Under the pieces are notes generated by a model. It did not search any database, had not been told where the DNA came from, and worked only from the letters and a program-made list of their open reading frames with translations. The translations under genes were made by a program, and so were the position numbers. From NCBI GenBank assembly GCA_943912265.1, contig CALTTS010000002.1, forward strand, positions 62,001 to 126,000: a stretch of DNA of 64,000 bases, given 5' to 3'. Shown piece after piece: positions 16,112 through 24,302 of the stretch; positions within the stretch are counted from its first letter, which is position 1, and every line of letters begins with the position of its first letter. The stretch is from an uncultured Xanthomonas sp. Its GTDB lineage: Bacteria; Pseudomonadota; Gammaproteobacteria; Xanthomonadales; Xanthomonadaceae.

Positions 16112-16867
16112 CTACAGCGCCCCGGCGCGGGTCGCCTGCACGTTCCAGCCCATGCGCTGGTAGACGTGGTAGCGGGCGATGCCGAGGTATTCGTGCAGGG
16201 CCAGGTCGGCGAGCATGAAGTTGGCCCCGCTCGGCAGCGCGCCGGGCATCGCGTTCAGCCAGTCCGCGCGCACCGGCGTGACGGCGATGCCGAAGTGGCC
16301 GAAATACAGCCGGGCGCGCCGCAGGTGGGTGGCCGAGGACACCAGCAGCACCCGGTCCGCCTTCGCCGCACGCAGCAGCGGCGCGCTGAACTGCGCGTTC
16401 TGCCAGGTGTTCATGCTGCGCGGCTCCAGCAGCAGGTCGGCCGCATCGACGCCCAGCCCGAGCAGCGCCCGCCGGTACACCGCCGCCTCCGAATCGCCGT
16501 TGCCCAGCGCATCGCCGCCGCTGATCTCGATCCGGCAGACCCGCCCGGCCTGCGCGCGGCAGGCATGCCACAACCGCGCGGCGGCGGCGATGCGCCCCTG
16601 CGCAAACAGGCCGGGTTCGGCACCGGCCGGCGCGCGCACCGTGCCGGCGCCGAGCAGCACGATCACGTTGCGCGCGCCCCAGTCGTCGAACCCGGCCGGC
16701 AGGCCGCGCTGCAGCCCGGCCAGCATCCGCGCCGGCACCGGGCCGCAACCCACCGCCAGCAGCAGCGCCACCGCCAGCCCGGCCAGCGCGCCCGCCGAAC
16801 GGCGCCGCTGCCGCCATGCCAGCAGCGCGGCGAGCAGGCCGAGGAAACAGGTGAAGGCAAGCGTCAT
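16112..16867 (-). CDS. YdcF/DUF218-family membrane-anchored protein
   Basis: The 251-residue product starts with two hydrophobic segments (about residues 3-15 and 26-42). It then shows the DUF218 core: NVIVLLGAGTVR, IEISGGDALGNGDSEAAVYRRALLGLGV, LEPRSMNTWQNAQFSAPLL and RVLLVSSATHLRRARLYF. The family includes SanA/YdcF proteins linked to envelope or vancomycin phenotypes; biochemical roles are unclear. ATG 16867 is chosen because it starts directly before the first membrane helix. It is divergent from the S10 peptidase gene. Confidence 0.85.
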   Translation of the reverse strand: MTLAFTCFLGLLAALLAWRQRRRSAGALAGLAVALLLAVGCGPVPARMLAGLQRGLPAGFDDWGARNVIVLLGAGTVRAPAGAEPGLFAQGRIAAAARLWHACRAQAGRVCRIEISGGDALGNGDSEAAVYRRALLGLGVDAADLLLEPRSMNTWQNAQFSAPLLRAAKADRVLLVSSATHLRRARLYFGHFGIAVTPVRADWLNAMPGALPSGANFMLADLALHEYLGIARYHVYQRMGWNVQATRAGAL

Positions 16868-16979
16868 CGCGGCATTCCGGGCATCGGGATGCGCATGGTA
16901 GCGGCATGGCGAACGGCACATGGGCCGCGTCGCGGCCACCCTCTATGATCGCGCGACCACCCGCCCCGGAACCCGTCGA

Positions 16980-18464
16980 ATGCGCCTGCCGCTCCCGCTG
17001 CTGCTTTCCGCCACCCTGCTGCTGGCCGCGCCCGGCGCCCGGGCCGCCGACGCACCGAAACCGGAGGCCCGGGCCGACGCCGAACCGGCCGCCCTGCCCG
17101 CCGATGCGTCCGTGCGCCAGAGCATCCGCATCGATGGCCGCACGCTCGACTACACCGCCACCGTCGGCACGCTGCCGGTGCGCGACGAGCAGGGCAAGAC
17201 GGTGGCCGACGTCACCTACGTGGCCTACACCGCGCCCGGCGCGAACCGGCCGGTGACCTTCGCCCTCAACGGCGGCCCGGGCGCGTCGTCGGTGTACCTG
17301 AACTTCGGCGCCATCGGGCCGAAGGTGGTGGCCTTCGGCAAGGAAGGCGACAGCCCGTCCGACCCGGCCACGCTGCACGACAACCCGGGCACGTGGCTGG
17401 ACTTCACCGATCTGGTGTTCATCGACCCGGTGGGCACCGGCTTCTCGCGTTCGCGCCTGCCGGCCGATGAAACGAAGAAGCGCTTCTACACGCCGACGGC
17501 CGACATCGAATACCTCTCGCGCACCGTCTACGACTGGCTGGTGAAGAACCAGCGCCTGCAGTCGCGCAAGTATCTGGTCGGCGAAAGCTACGGCGGCTAC
17601 CGCGGCCCGCGCATCACCCACTACCTGCAGACCCGGCTGGGCATCGCGATGAACGGGCTGGTGCTGGTGTCGCCGTACCTGAGCCCGACCCTGGACGACA
17701 ACGCCGACGTCTCGCCGATGGCGTGGATGATGACGCTGCCGTCGATCGCCGCCGCGCACCTGGAACGCGAAGGCAGGCTCACCGATGCGGCGATGGCGCA
17801 GGTGATCGACTACACCCGCGGCGACTACGCCACCGCCCTGATGAAGGGCCGCTCGGACCCGCAGGCCACCGAGGCCATGCTGCGCCGCGTCGCCGAGCTG
17901 AGCGGCCTGCCGGCCGACTACGTGCGCCGCGCCGGCGGCCGCCTGGAGACCCAGGCCTACCTGCGCGAGATATTCCGCGACAAGGGCGTGCTGGGCAGCC
18001 GCTACGACGCCAACGTCACCGCCTTCGACCCCTTCCCCACCGATCCCGAGCAGCGCACCAACGACCCGCTGCTGGACGGCATCATCGCCCCCACCACCAC
18101 CGCGATGGTCGATTTCGTCACCCGCGTGGTCGGCTGGAAGACCGATGCCCGCTACGAGGCGCTCAGCTACGCCGTCAACGGCGCATGGGACCGCGACGAA
18201 AGTCTGCGCGAAGGCGCGGTGACCCAGCTGCGCCAGTCCGCCGCCATCGACCCGAAGCTGCAGGTGCTGATCGCCCACGGCTGGAACGACCTGTCGTGCC
18301 CGTTCATGGGCTCGGTGCTGGCCGTGGACCAGATGCCGCCGATGGGCGGCGATGCCGGCCGCGTGCGGGTGCGCGAATATCCGGGCGGACACATGTTCTA
18401 CAGCCGCCCGGACAGCCAGGCCCGCTTCAAGGCCGACGTGCGTGCCCTGTACGCACGCGACTGA
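16980..18464 (+). CDS. Secreted S10-family serine carboxypeptidase-like protein
   Basis: The 494-residue exported protein (signal peptide about residues 1-22, ending ARA-AD) belongs to the serine carboxypeptidase family. The oxyanion region FALNGGPGASSVYLNFG and the nucleophile motif VGESYGGYRGPRI (S203) are clear. The likely Asp and His of the triad are D436 (HGWNDLSCPF) and H471 (YPGGHMFYS). Bacterial S10 enzymes of this size remove C-terminal residues from peptides in the periplasm or medium. No partner gene is adjacent; the next gene is convergent. Confidence 0.9.
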   Translation: MRLPLPLLLSATLLLAAPGARAADAPKPEARADAEPAALPADASVRQSIRIDGRTLDYTATVGTLPVRDEQGKTVADVTYVAYTAPGANRPVTFALNGGPGASSVYLNFGAIGPKVVAFGKEGDSPSDPATLHDNPGTWLDFTDLVFIDPVGTGFSRSRLPADETKKRFYTPTADIEYLSRTVYDWLVKNQRLQSRKYLVGESYGGYRGPRITHYLQTRLGIAMNGLVLVSPYLSPTLDDNADVSPMAWMMTLPSIAAAHLEREGRLTDAAMAQVIDYTRGDYATALMKGRSDPQATEAMLRRVAELSGLPADYVRRAGGRLETQAYLREIFRDKGVLGSRYDANVTAFDPFPTDPEQRTNDPLLDGIIAPTTTAMVDFVTRVVGWKTDARYEALSYAVNGAWDRDESLREGAVTQLRQSAAIDPKLQVLIAHGWNDLSCPFMGSVLAVDQMPPMGGDAGRVRVREYPGGHMFYSRPDSQARFKADVRALYARD

Positions 18465-18541
18465 CACCACGTCCGGAGGAACCCGCTCCCGACTCCCGCT
18501 GCGCCAGCCAGGATGACGCGCGACGCACCGGAAACGAGTTC

Positions 18542-19459
18542 TCAGCCGCCGCCGCGTGCCGACGCCGCGCGCGGCGGCCGGGTGACCGCGAACACGCCCA
18601 GCATCACCAGCAACGTGCCGGCCACCTGCCACGGGCCCATCGGCTCGCCCAGCAGCCACAGGCTCAGCACGATGGTGGACATCGGCCCGATCATGCCCAC
18701 CTGCGCCGCCAGTGCCGGGCCGATCCGCGCCACCGCCAGCATCACCGCCAGCACCGGCAACACCGTGCAGGCGGTGCCGTTGAGCAGCGACAGCCACCAC
18801 ACCGCGGCCGGCAGCGACAACAGCGCTCCGGCCGGCTTCAGCCACAGGTACTGGCCGATGCACAGCACGCAGGCCACGGTGCTGGCATAGGCGGTCAGCC
18901 GCACCGCGCCCACCCGCGCCACGATGCGCCCGCTGAGCACCAGATACACCGCATACGACAAGGCACTGGCGAACACCAGCGCGCTGCCCAGCGCGATCTC
19001 GCCGCCGCCTGCGCCGAGGTCGTGGCCGAAGGCCAGCAGCACGCCCAGATAGCTCAGTGCCAGCGCCGCCACTTGCAGGCGCGCCGGCCGCTTGTGCTGG
19101 AACAGCACGCCGATCAGCAGCACCAAGGTCGGCGACAGGTACAGGATCAGGCGCTCCAGCGTCGCACTGACATGCTGCAAGCCGGCGAAATCCAGATAGC
19201 TCGACAGGTAGTAGCCGAAGAAACCCAGCACCGCGACCTGCATGCGGTCGCCAGCCGACAGGCGCGGTGCGTGCCGCGCCGCCCACACGGCCATCAGCAC
19301 GAACAAGGGCAAGGCCACCAGCATGCGCAGGCCGAGCAGCGTGACCGCATCCACGCCGTGGCGGTAGCCGAACTTGACGATGATCGCCTTGCCCGAAAAC
19401 GCGATCGCGCCGAACGCGGCCAGCGCGACCCCGCGCGGGTCGACCCGGCGTGTGGCCAT
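18542..19459 (-). CDS. EamA/DMT-family transporter
   Basis: The 305-residue protein consists of two five-helix EamA repeats with about ten hydrophobic segments. The first repeat begins ALAAFGAIAFSGKAIIVKFGYRHGVD; the second ends GEPMGPWQVAGTLLVMLGVFAV, the typical EamA closing motif. The cargo cannot be told from sequence; relatives export metabolites or amino acids. ATG 19459 lies 10 bases after the stop of the reductase gene, so the two are probably co-transcribed. The C-terminal tail is Arg/Gly-rich. Confidence 0.88.
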   Translation of the reverse strand: MATRRVDPRGVALAAFGAIAFSGKAIIVKFGYRHGVDAVTLLGLRMLVALPLFVLMAVWAARHAPRLSAGDRMQVAVLGFFGYYLSSYLDFAGLQHVSATLERLILYLSPTLVLLIGVLFQHKRPARLQVAALALSYLGVLLAFGHDLGAGGGEIALGSALVFASALSYAVYLVLSGRIVARVGAVRLTAYASTVACVLCIGQYLWLKPAGALLSLPAAVWWLSLLNGTACTVLPVLAVMLAVARIGPALAAQVGMIGPMSTIVLSLWLLGEPMGPWQVAGTLLVMLGVFAVTRPPRAASARGGG

Positions 19460-19469
19460 GCCTGCTGTC

Positions 19470-20843
19470 TCAGCCACCGACCAGCACCACTTCCTCGGCC
19501 GAAGTCGGGTGGATCGGCACGGTGTCCTGCAGGTCCTGCAAGGTGATGCCGCGTTTGAGCGCCACCGCGAAACCCTGCAGGATTTCGTCGGCGCCGTCGC
19601 CGAGCAGATGGATGCCCAGCACGCGCCGCTCCACGCCCGCACACACCACCTTGAACAGGCTGCGCCGGCCGCTGCCGGCCAGCGACTGCAGCATCGGCGC
19701 GAAATCGGCGCGGAAAACCCGCACCTCGTCGCCGTGCCGCGCCCGCGCCTCGGCTTCGGTCAGGCCTACTTTGCCCAGCGGCGGGTGCGAAAACACCACG
19801 CTCGGGATGCCGGCATGATCGAGCCGGGCATCCGCCTGCCCGCCGAACAGCCGGTCCATCAGCCGCCTGGCCGCGGCAATGGCCACCGGCGTCAGCGCCG
19901 GCGCCGGGGTGAGGTCGCCGACCGCATGGAGGCCGGGCACGCTGGTGTCCTGCCATGCATCCACCACCACGTGGCCTTTCGCGTCCAGCGCCACGCCGAC
20001 CGCCTCCAGCCCGAACCCGCCGCTATTGGGCGTGCGCCCGGTGGCGAGGAACACCGCGTCGAACGGCCCGCTTTCGCGACCCTCGGCATCGCGCAGCCAG
20101 CGCTGCGCGCCGTCGGCGCGGATCGCCGCGAGGTGGTGGCCGAAATGCTCGACGATGCCCTGCCGCTCGCGCTCCGCCCGCAGCTGCGCGGCCAGTTCGG
20201 CTTCGAAGCCGGACAGCAGCGCATCGCCGCGCACGAAGGTTTCCACCCGGCTGCCCAGCGCGTGCAGCACGCCGGACAGTTCCACCGCGATGTAGCCGCC
20301 GCCGACGACAGCCACCCGCCGCGGCGCGCGTTCCAGCGCGAAGAAATCGTCGGACACCCAGGCCGCATCGGCACCGGGGACCTCCGGACGCAGGGCGCGA
20401 CCGCCGGTGGCCAGCAGCACGTGCGGGGCACTGAAGCGGCGGCCATCGGCGGCCTGCGCCGTGTGCGCATCCAGCAGCCGGGCGTACTGCGGCACCACGT
20501 CGATGCCGGCGCGGGCAAGCCGGTCGTGGTAGCTCTGGTGGATGCGCCCGATGTAGGCGGCGCGGCGCGCCCGCAGCGCGCTCCAGTCCGCCGGCAGCGC
20601 GGCCCTGCCGAAGCCGAAGGCCTCGGCCAGCACGGCGTGCTCGGCCAGGTCCGCGGCCAGCCACATCGCCTTCTTCGGCACGCAGCCGACGTTGACGCAG
20701 GTGCCGCCGAGCGCATTCGGCTCGAACAGCAGCACCCGCGCGCCGTGGCGGGCCGCGCGAAACGCCCCGGCCAGGCCGCCGGAGCCGCCGCCGACGACGA
20801 TCAGGTCGAACGGGCTCGGATCGGATGCGTTCGCCTGGCCCAT
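19470..20843 (-). CDS. gorA: Glutathione-reductase-like pyridine nucleotide-disulfide oxidoreductase
   Basis: The 457-residue flavoprotein has an N-terminal FAD motif (VVGGGSGGLAGAFRAA) and the redox-active disulfide in GGTCVNVGCVPKK (C49, C54). A second dinucleotide motif (VVGGGYIAVELSGVL) is followed by VRGDALLSGFE, where the first Arg typical of NADPH use is kept. A C-terminal interface ends IHPTSAEEVVLV with the catalytic His-Glu pair. These features fit glutathione reductase, which keeps the thiol pool reduced using NADPH. A related disulfide reductase of the same fold cannot be excluded. It lies 7 bases after the next gene upstream. Confidence 0.85.
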   Translation of the reverse strand: MGQANASDPSPFDLIVVGGGSGGLAGAFRAARHGARVLLFEPNALGGTCVNVGCVPKKAMWLAADLAEHAVLAEAFGFGRAALPADWSALRARRAAYIGRIHQSYHDRLARAGIDVVPQYARLLDAHTAQAADGRRFSAPHVLLATGGRALRPEVPGADAAWVSDDFFALERAPRRVAVVGGGYIAVELSGVLHALGSRVETFVRGDALLSGFEAELAAQLRAERERQGIVEHFGHHLAAIRADGAQRWLRDAEGRESGPFDAVFLATGRTPNSGGFGLEAVGVALDAKGHVVVDAWQDTSVPGLHAVGDLTPAPALTPVAIAAARRLMDRLFGGQADARLDHAGIPSVVFSHPPLGKVGLTEAEARARHGDEVRVFRADFAPMLQSLAGSGRRSLFKVVCAGVERRVLGIHLLGDGADEILQGFAVALKRGITLQDLQDTVPIHPTSAEEVVLVGG

Positions 20844-20850
20844 GCCGGCC

Positions 20851-22104
20851 TCACCGGAACCGTTCGACGCGGTACGGCGCCGGGTCGATGGCCGGCTCCG
20901 CGCCGGTCATCAGGTCGGCCACCAGTTGCCCGGTGGCCGCGCTCATGCTGATGCCGAGCATGCCGTGGCCGGCCGCCAGCCAGACGTTGCGGTCGCGCGG
21001 CGAACGGCCGATGGCCGGCAGGTCGTCGTAGGTCATCGGCCGCCAGCCACACCAGCGCTCGCGCACCTGCCCGCCCACCGGCTCGCGCAGATAGGCGCGG
21101 GCACCGCGTTCGAGCGCGGCCAGCCGCACCTCGTTGAGGCTGTCGTCGTAGCCGGAGAATTCCATCGTGCTGCCGAGCCGGAAGCCGCTGCCCCAGGCGG
21201 TCACGCACACGGAAACGTCCTTCAGCACGATCGGCCGCCGCGGCACCCGCGCCGGCCGCGAATAGGTGATCGAATAGCCCTTGCCCGGCTGGATCGGCAG
21301 GCGCAGCCCCAGCGCCCGGGCCAGCGGCGGCGACCACGCGCCGAGCGCGACCACCAGCTCGCAGCCGTCGCGGCGCCCTTGCGAGGTCACCACCTCGACC
21401 CCGTTGCGCACCGGGCGCACGGCCAGCGCGCGGCAGTTTTCCTCGATCAGGCCGCCCTTGCCGCGCACCACCCGCGCCAGCTCGGCCACGTAGCGGTCCG
21501 GGCGCAGATGGGCGTCGTGCGGGAAGCGGATCGCCCCGGCCACGCCGTCCAGCAGCGCCGGCTCCTGGCGCTGGTAGTCGGCACCGCCGATGACTTCGGT
21601 GGCGATGCCGAGGGCTTCCAGCTCGGCGCACTCCTTCACGTGGTGCTCGAAATTGCGCGCATCGCGGAACACGTAGTCCAGCCCGTCCTCGCCGAATTCG
21701 CAGTCCAGCCCATGACGGCCGATCCAGTCCACCAGCCGCGCCCGCGAATCGTTGAGGATGGCCGCGCGGCCGGTGGTGCTGCGCAGCCAGTCGTCGCGGT
21801 TGCAGCGGCTGGCGAAGGCCAGCAGCCAGCGCCACAGCGCCGGGTCGACACGCGGCCTGACGTACAGCGGCGCGTCGGGCGTCAGCATCCAGCGCAGCGC
21901 ACGGGCGATCACGCCGGGCGCGGCCAGCGGCGGCGCATGGCTGGGCGTGATCGTGCCGCAATTGCCGTGCGAGGCGCCGGCACCGACCTGGCGCGCTTCG
22001 ATCACGCGCACGCCGCGGCCGGCTTCGAGCAGGGCCAGCGCGGTGGTCAGGCCGACCGCACCGGCGCCGAGGATCAGGACATCGTCTTTGGCGGGAGTGT
22101 TCAC
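20851..22104 (-). CDS. FAD-dependent D-amino-acid dehydrogenase-like oxidoreductase
   Basis: The 417-residue protein is a DAO/DadA-family flavoprotein: an N-terminal Rossmann motif (VLILGAGAVGLTTALALLEAG), a LRPDRYVAELARV segment, QPGKGYSITYSRP as in DadA substrate domains, and a C-terminal AAGHGMLGISMSAATGQLVADLM. DadA enzymes oxidise D-amino acids and pass electrons to the respiratory chain; specificity here could equally be for another amino acid. It sits between the reductase gene (7-base gap) and the DUF418 gene (9-base gap), suggesting one transcript. The usual dadX racemase partner is not in the window. Confidence 0.82.
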   Translation of the reverse strand: MNTPAKDDVLILGAGAVGLTTALALLEAGRGVRVIEARQVGAGASHGNCGTITPSHAPPLAAPGVIARALRWMLTPDAPLYVRPRVDPALWRWLLAFASRCNRDDWLRSTTGRAAILNDSRARLVDWIGRHGLDCEFGEDGLDYVFRDARNFEHHVKECAELEALGIATEVIGGADYQRQEPALLDGVAGAIRFPHDAHLRPDRYVAELARVVRGKGGLIEENCRALAVRPVRNGVEVVTSQGRRDGCELVVALGAWSPPLARALGLRLPIQPGKGYSITYSRPARVPRRPIVLKDVSVCVTAWGSGFRLGSTMEFSGYDDSLNEVRLAALERGARAYLREPVGGQVRERWCGWRPMTYDDLPAIGRSPRDRNVWLAAGHGMLGISMSAATGQLVADLMTGAEPAIDPAPYRVERFR

Positions 22105-22113
22105 CGCGCCAGT

Positions 22114-23367
22114 TTAGCGCCCGGCCGGCGGGCGCATCGGCGGCCGGCGCAGGTAGGTCGCCCAGCGCCACAGCCATTCCGCCGGGCCGAAACGGGCGCG
22201 CCGCAGCCACCACCGGCTCGCCGCCGCCTGCGCCGCGAACAGCGCCAGCGCGAACGGGATCTGCCACGCCCGCGGCATGCGCTCGAACAGGCCCAAGCCG
22301 TAGCCGAAGAACAGCGTGGTGCAGACCAGCGACTGCAGCAGGTAATTGGTCAGCGCCATCCTCCCGGCCGGCGCCAGCGCGAGCAGCCGCGGGCGCCAGC
22401 GCGGCGACTGCAGGCCGGCGACGATCCAGCCCGCGTAGCCCAGGCACATCAGCACCCCGGCCAGGGACGCCAGCGTGGAGGCCGTGGCGCTGCGCAGGCC
22501 CACCTCGCCCCAGCGCTGGGCCGGCTGCAGGGCCAGCGAGGCCAGCATCGCCGCCAGTCCGGCCGGCAAGGCCAGCTGGCGCAGGCCGGCCAGCAGCCGC
22601 GGGAAGCGCCCGGGTGCGGCCACCACGCCGCTGCGCACGCACCACATGCCGAACAGGAACATGCCGAACATCTGCCCGCCGATCACCGGCAGCTGCGCCA
22701 GTGCCGCGCGCGTGTCGGCCCAGCGCTGCGCGGTGGCGGCGAGGAAGTCGCCGCCACCGTAGGCCAGCCGCTGCGCCTGCACCCACTGCGCCATGCGCGC
22801 GGCGTGCGCGGCCAGCGCCGCATCCCAGCCGGCCGCCATGTCCGGGTGGGCGCGCATCCAGCTGCCCTGCATGCCGCCCAGCAGTTCCAGCGCCGACGGC
22901 AGCGCGCAGGCCAGCGCGCCCAGCCACGCCAGCGCGGCCCGGGGCGCATGTTCGAACGGCAGCAGCACCAGCGCCAGCAGCGCGTAGGAAGCGAGGATGT
23001 CGCCCGGCCACAGCAGCACCGAATGCAGCAGGCCGATGACCAGCAAGGCCACGCTGCGGCGCAGCCAGATCGCCGTGAACGGCCGGCGCGCCGCCTCGGC
23101 CCGCGCCGCCATCGTCGCGAACCCGATGCCGAACAGCAGCGAGAACAGGGTGTAGAACTTGCCCTGCACCAGCACGTACACCAGCGCGTCGGCAAGCCTG
23201 TCCGCGCCCTGCCAGTGCGGGTCGACGCCGGTGAAGGACAGCAGCAGCGGCCCGGCCATGCCCTCGACGTTCATCAGGCCGATGCCGGCCAGCGCGAAGC
23301 CGCGCAGCACGTCGAGCGCGACGATGCGCTCGCCCGGCGCCACCGGCTGCGCGCTGCCCGCCGCCAT
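22114..23367 (-). CDS. DUF418 multi-spanning membrane protein
   Basis: The 417-residue protein has the DUF418 architecture: an N-terminal segment RIVALDVLRGFALAGIGLMNVE, about ten hydrophobic helices, and a C-terminal DUF418 block with GRMALTNYLLQSLVCTTLFFGYGLGLF and GPAEWLWRWATY. Family members resemble acyltransferase-3-like membrane proteins, but no reaction is established. I start it at 23367 (MAAGSAQPVAPGERIVALDVLRG); a longer reading would run through a hairpin downstream of slyD. Confidence 0.85.
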   Translation of the reverse strand: MAAGSAQPVAPGERIVALDVLRGFALAGIGLMNVEGMAGPLLLSFTGVDPHWQGADRLADALVYVLVQGKFYTLFSLLFGIGFATMAARAEAARRPFTAIWLRRSVALLVIGLLHSVLLWPGDILASYALLALVLLPFEHAPRAALAWLGALACALPSALELLGGMQGSWMRAHPDMAAGWDAALAAHAARMAQWVQAQRLAYGGGDFLAATAQRWADTRAALAQLPVIGGQMFGMFLFGMWCVRSGVVAAPGRFPRLLAGLRQLALPAGLAAMLASLALQPAQRWGEVGLRSATASTLASLAGVLMCLGYAGWIVAGLQSPRWRPRLLALAPAGRMALTNYLLQSLVCTTLFFGYGLGLFERMPRAWQIPFALALFAAQAAASRWWLRRARFGPAEWLWRWATYLRRPPMRPPAGR

Positions 23368-23403
23368 CAGCCGCGTCCCCGGCCGCGGCGCGCGGATACG
23401 CGA

Positions 23404-23425
23404 ACGGCCCGCCGGAGCGGGCCGT
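23404..23425 (-). terminator. Candidate stem-loop after slyD
   Basis: A perfect 9-bp hairpin (acggcccgc, loop cgga, gcgggccgt) lies between the slyD stop and the DUF418 start. There is no U-run on either side, so termination is only partial or uncertain. Confidence 0.45.
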
Positions 23426-23451
23426 CCAGGAGACGCCACCGGGCACGCGGC

Positions 23452-23931
23452 TCAGTGATGGTGGCCGCCCTCGCCGTGCACGTGGCCGTGCTCCAGCTCT
23501 TCCGGCGTGGCCTCGCGCACGTCGACGATCTCCACGTCGAAATGCAGGTCCTTGCCCGCCATCGGGTGGTTCAGGTCCACGTCCACCACGCTCAGGCCGA
23601 CCTTCTTCACGGTGACCGCGCGCGGGCCGAAGTTGGTCTGCAGCACCACCTGCTGGCCCGGCTGCAGCCTGGCGTCGCCGAAATGCTTCTTCGGGATGCG
23701 CTGGGTCAGGCCCTCGCGGTATTCGCCGTAGGCGTCCGAGGCAGGCACGTCGACCGAGAAGCCGGCACCGGCCTCCTTGTCCTGCATCGCCGTTTCCAGG
23801 CCCGGGATGATGTTGCCGTGGCCGATCAGGATCACCAGTGGATCGCGGTCCCTGGAGCTTTCGATGGGCGCCTGGCCCACCTCGGAAACGGTGTAGTGGA
23901 AGCTGACGACGCGGTCTTTCTCGATCTTCAT
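23452..23931 (-). CDS. slyD: FKBP-type peptidyl-prolyl isomerase SlyD
   Basis: The 159-residue cytoplasmic isomerase/chaperone begins MKIEKDRVVSFHYTVSE. The FKBP part shows LVILIGHGNIIPGLETAMQDKEAG and the inserted flap includes DAYGEYREGLTQRIPKKHF. NHPMAGKDLHFDVEIVDVREAT is the family consensus. The tail GHVHGEGGHHH is a short His-rich metal-binding end, as in SlyD proteins that help deliver nickel. No hydrogenase or urease genes are present here. It is divergent from the sigma-54 activator gene. Confidence 0.95.
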   Translation of the reverse strand: MKIEKDRVVSFHYTVSEVGQAPIESSRDRDPLVILIGHGNIIPGLETAMQDKEAGAGFSVDVPASDAYGEYREGLTQRIPKKHFGDARLQPGQQVVLQTNFGPRAVTVKKVGLSVVDVDLNHPMAGKDLHFDVEIVDVREATPEELEHGHVHGEGGHHH

Positions 23932-24302
23932 GTTCAATCCGGTGCATGCCGCCCGGAAGGACGGCCAGAGGCGGCCTGACGGCCGGGGCAGCCGCCCGCG
24001 GCGGCATGGGAAGCGGCCATTATCCGGGCTGCGGCGCCGGGGTGCCAGTTGCGGCCCGCCGCCGGGGCGCTTGCGGACGCTGCGGAAAAGCCGGCGCCGT
24101 CGGATTTTTCCCACGCATTTGCGGGCAGCGGATTTCACCGCCTGCGTCACATTTTCATGCTAGCGTCGGTCCCGTCATCCGGACATGGAACGGTCCGGCT
24201 GCACATGCGGGAACGGAATCGCAGGGAGCGACAGGGGGAGTAGGCATCGGCCCACGGAGGGGCTGCGCGGTTCCGTTTCCCGGGCGGGCATGCGGTGACG
24301 AC
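23932..24302. other. Gene-free divergent region between slyD and the sigma-54 activator gene
   Basis: This 371-base stretch should hold the promoters of slyD and of the activator gene. A purine-rich tract (agggagcgacaggggga) occurs about 60 bases before the activator ATG, and a cgggcgggcatgcggtgacgac stretch lies directly before it. I see no clear -24/-12 sequence, inverted repeat or RNA gene in it. Confidence 0.6.

Noticed and set aside
15615..19286. A very long minus-strand open frame of more than 1,200 codons opposite parE and the S10 peptidase gene
   Set aside because: It is antisense to well-supported genes, has low-complexity Arg/Gly/Ala composition and contains no domain; it is a by-product of high GC at third codon positions.
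24180..24210. A TGGAACGGTCCGGCTGC sequence upstream of the activator gene that looks like a -24/-12 promoter
   Set aside because: GG and GC are not 10 bases apart, so sigma-54 would not recognise it.
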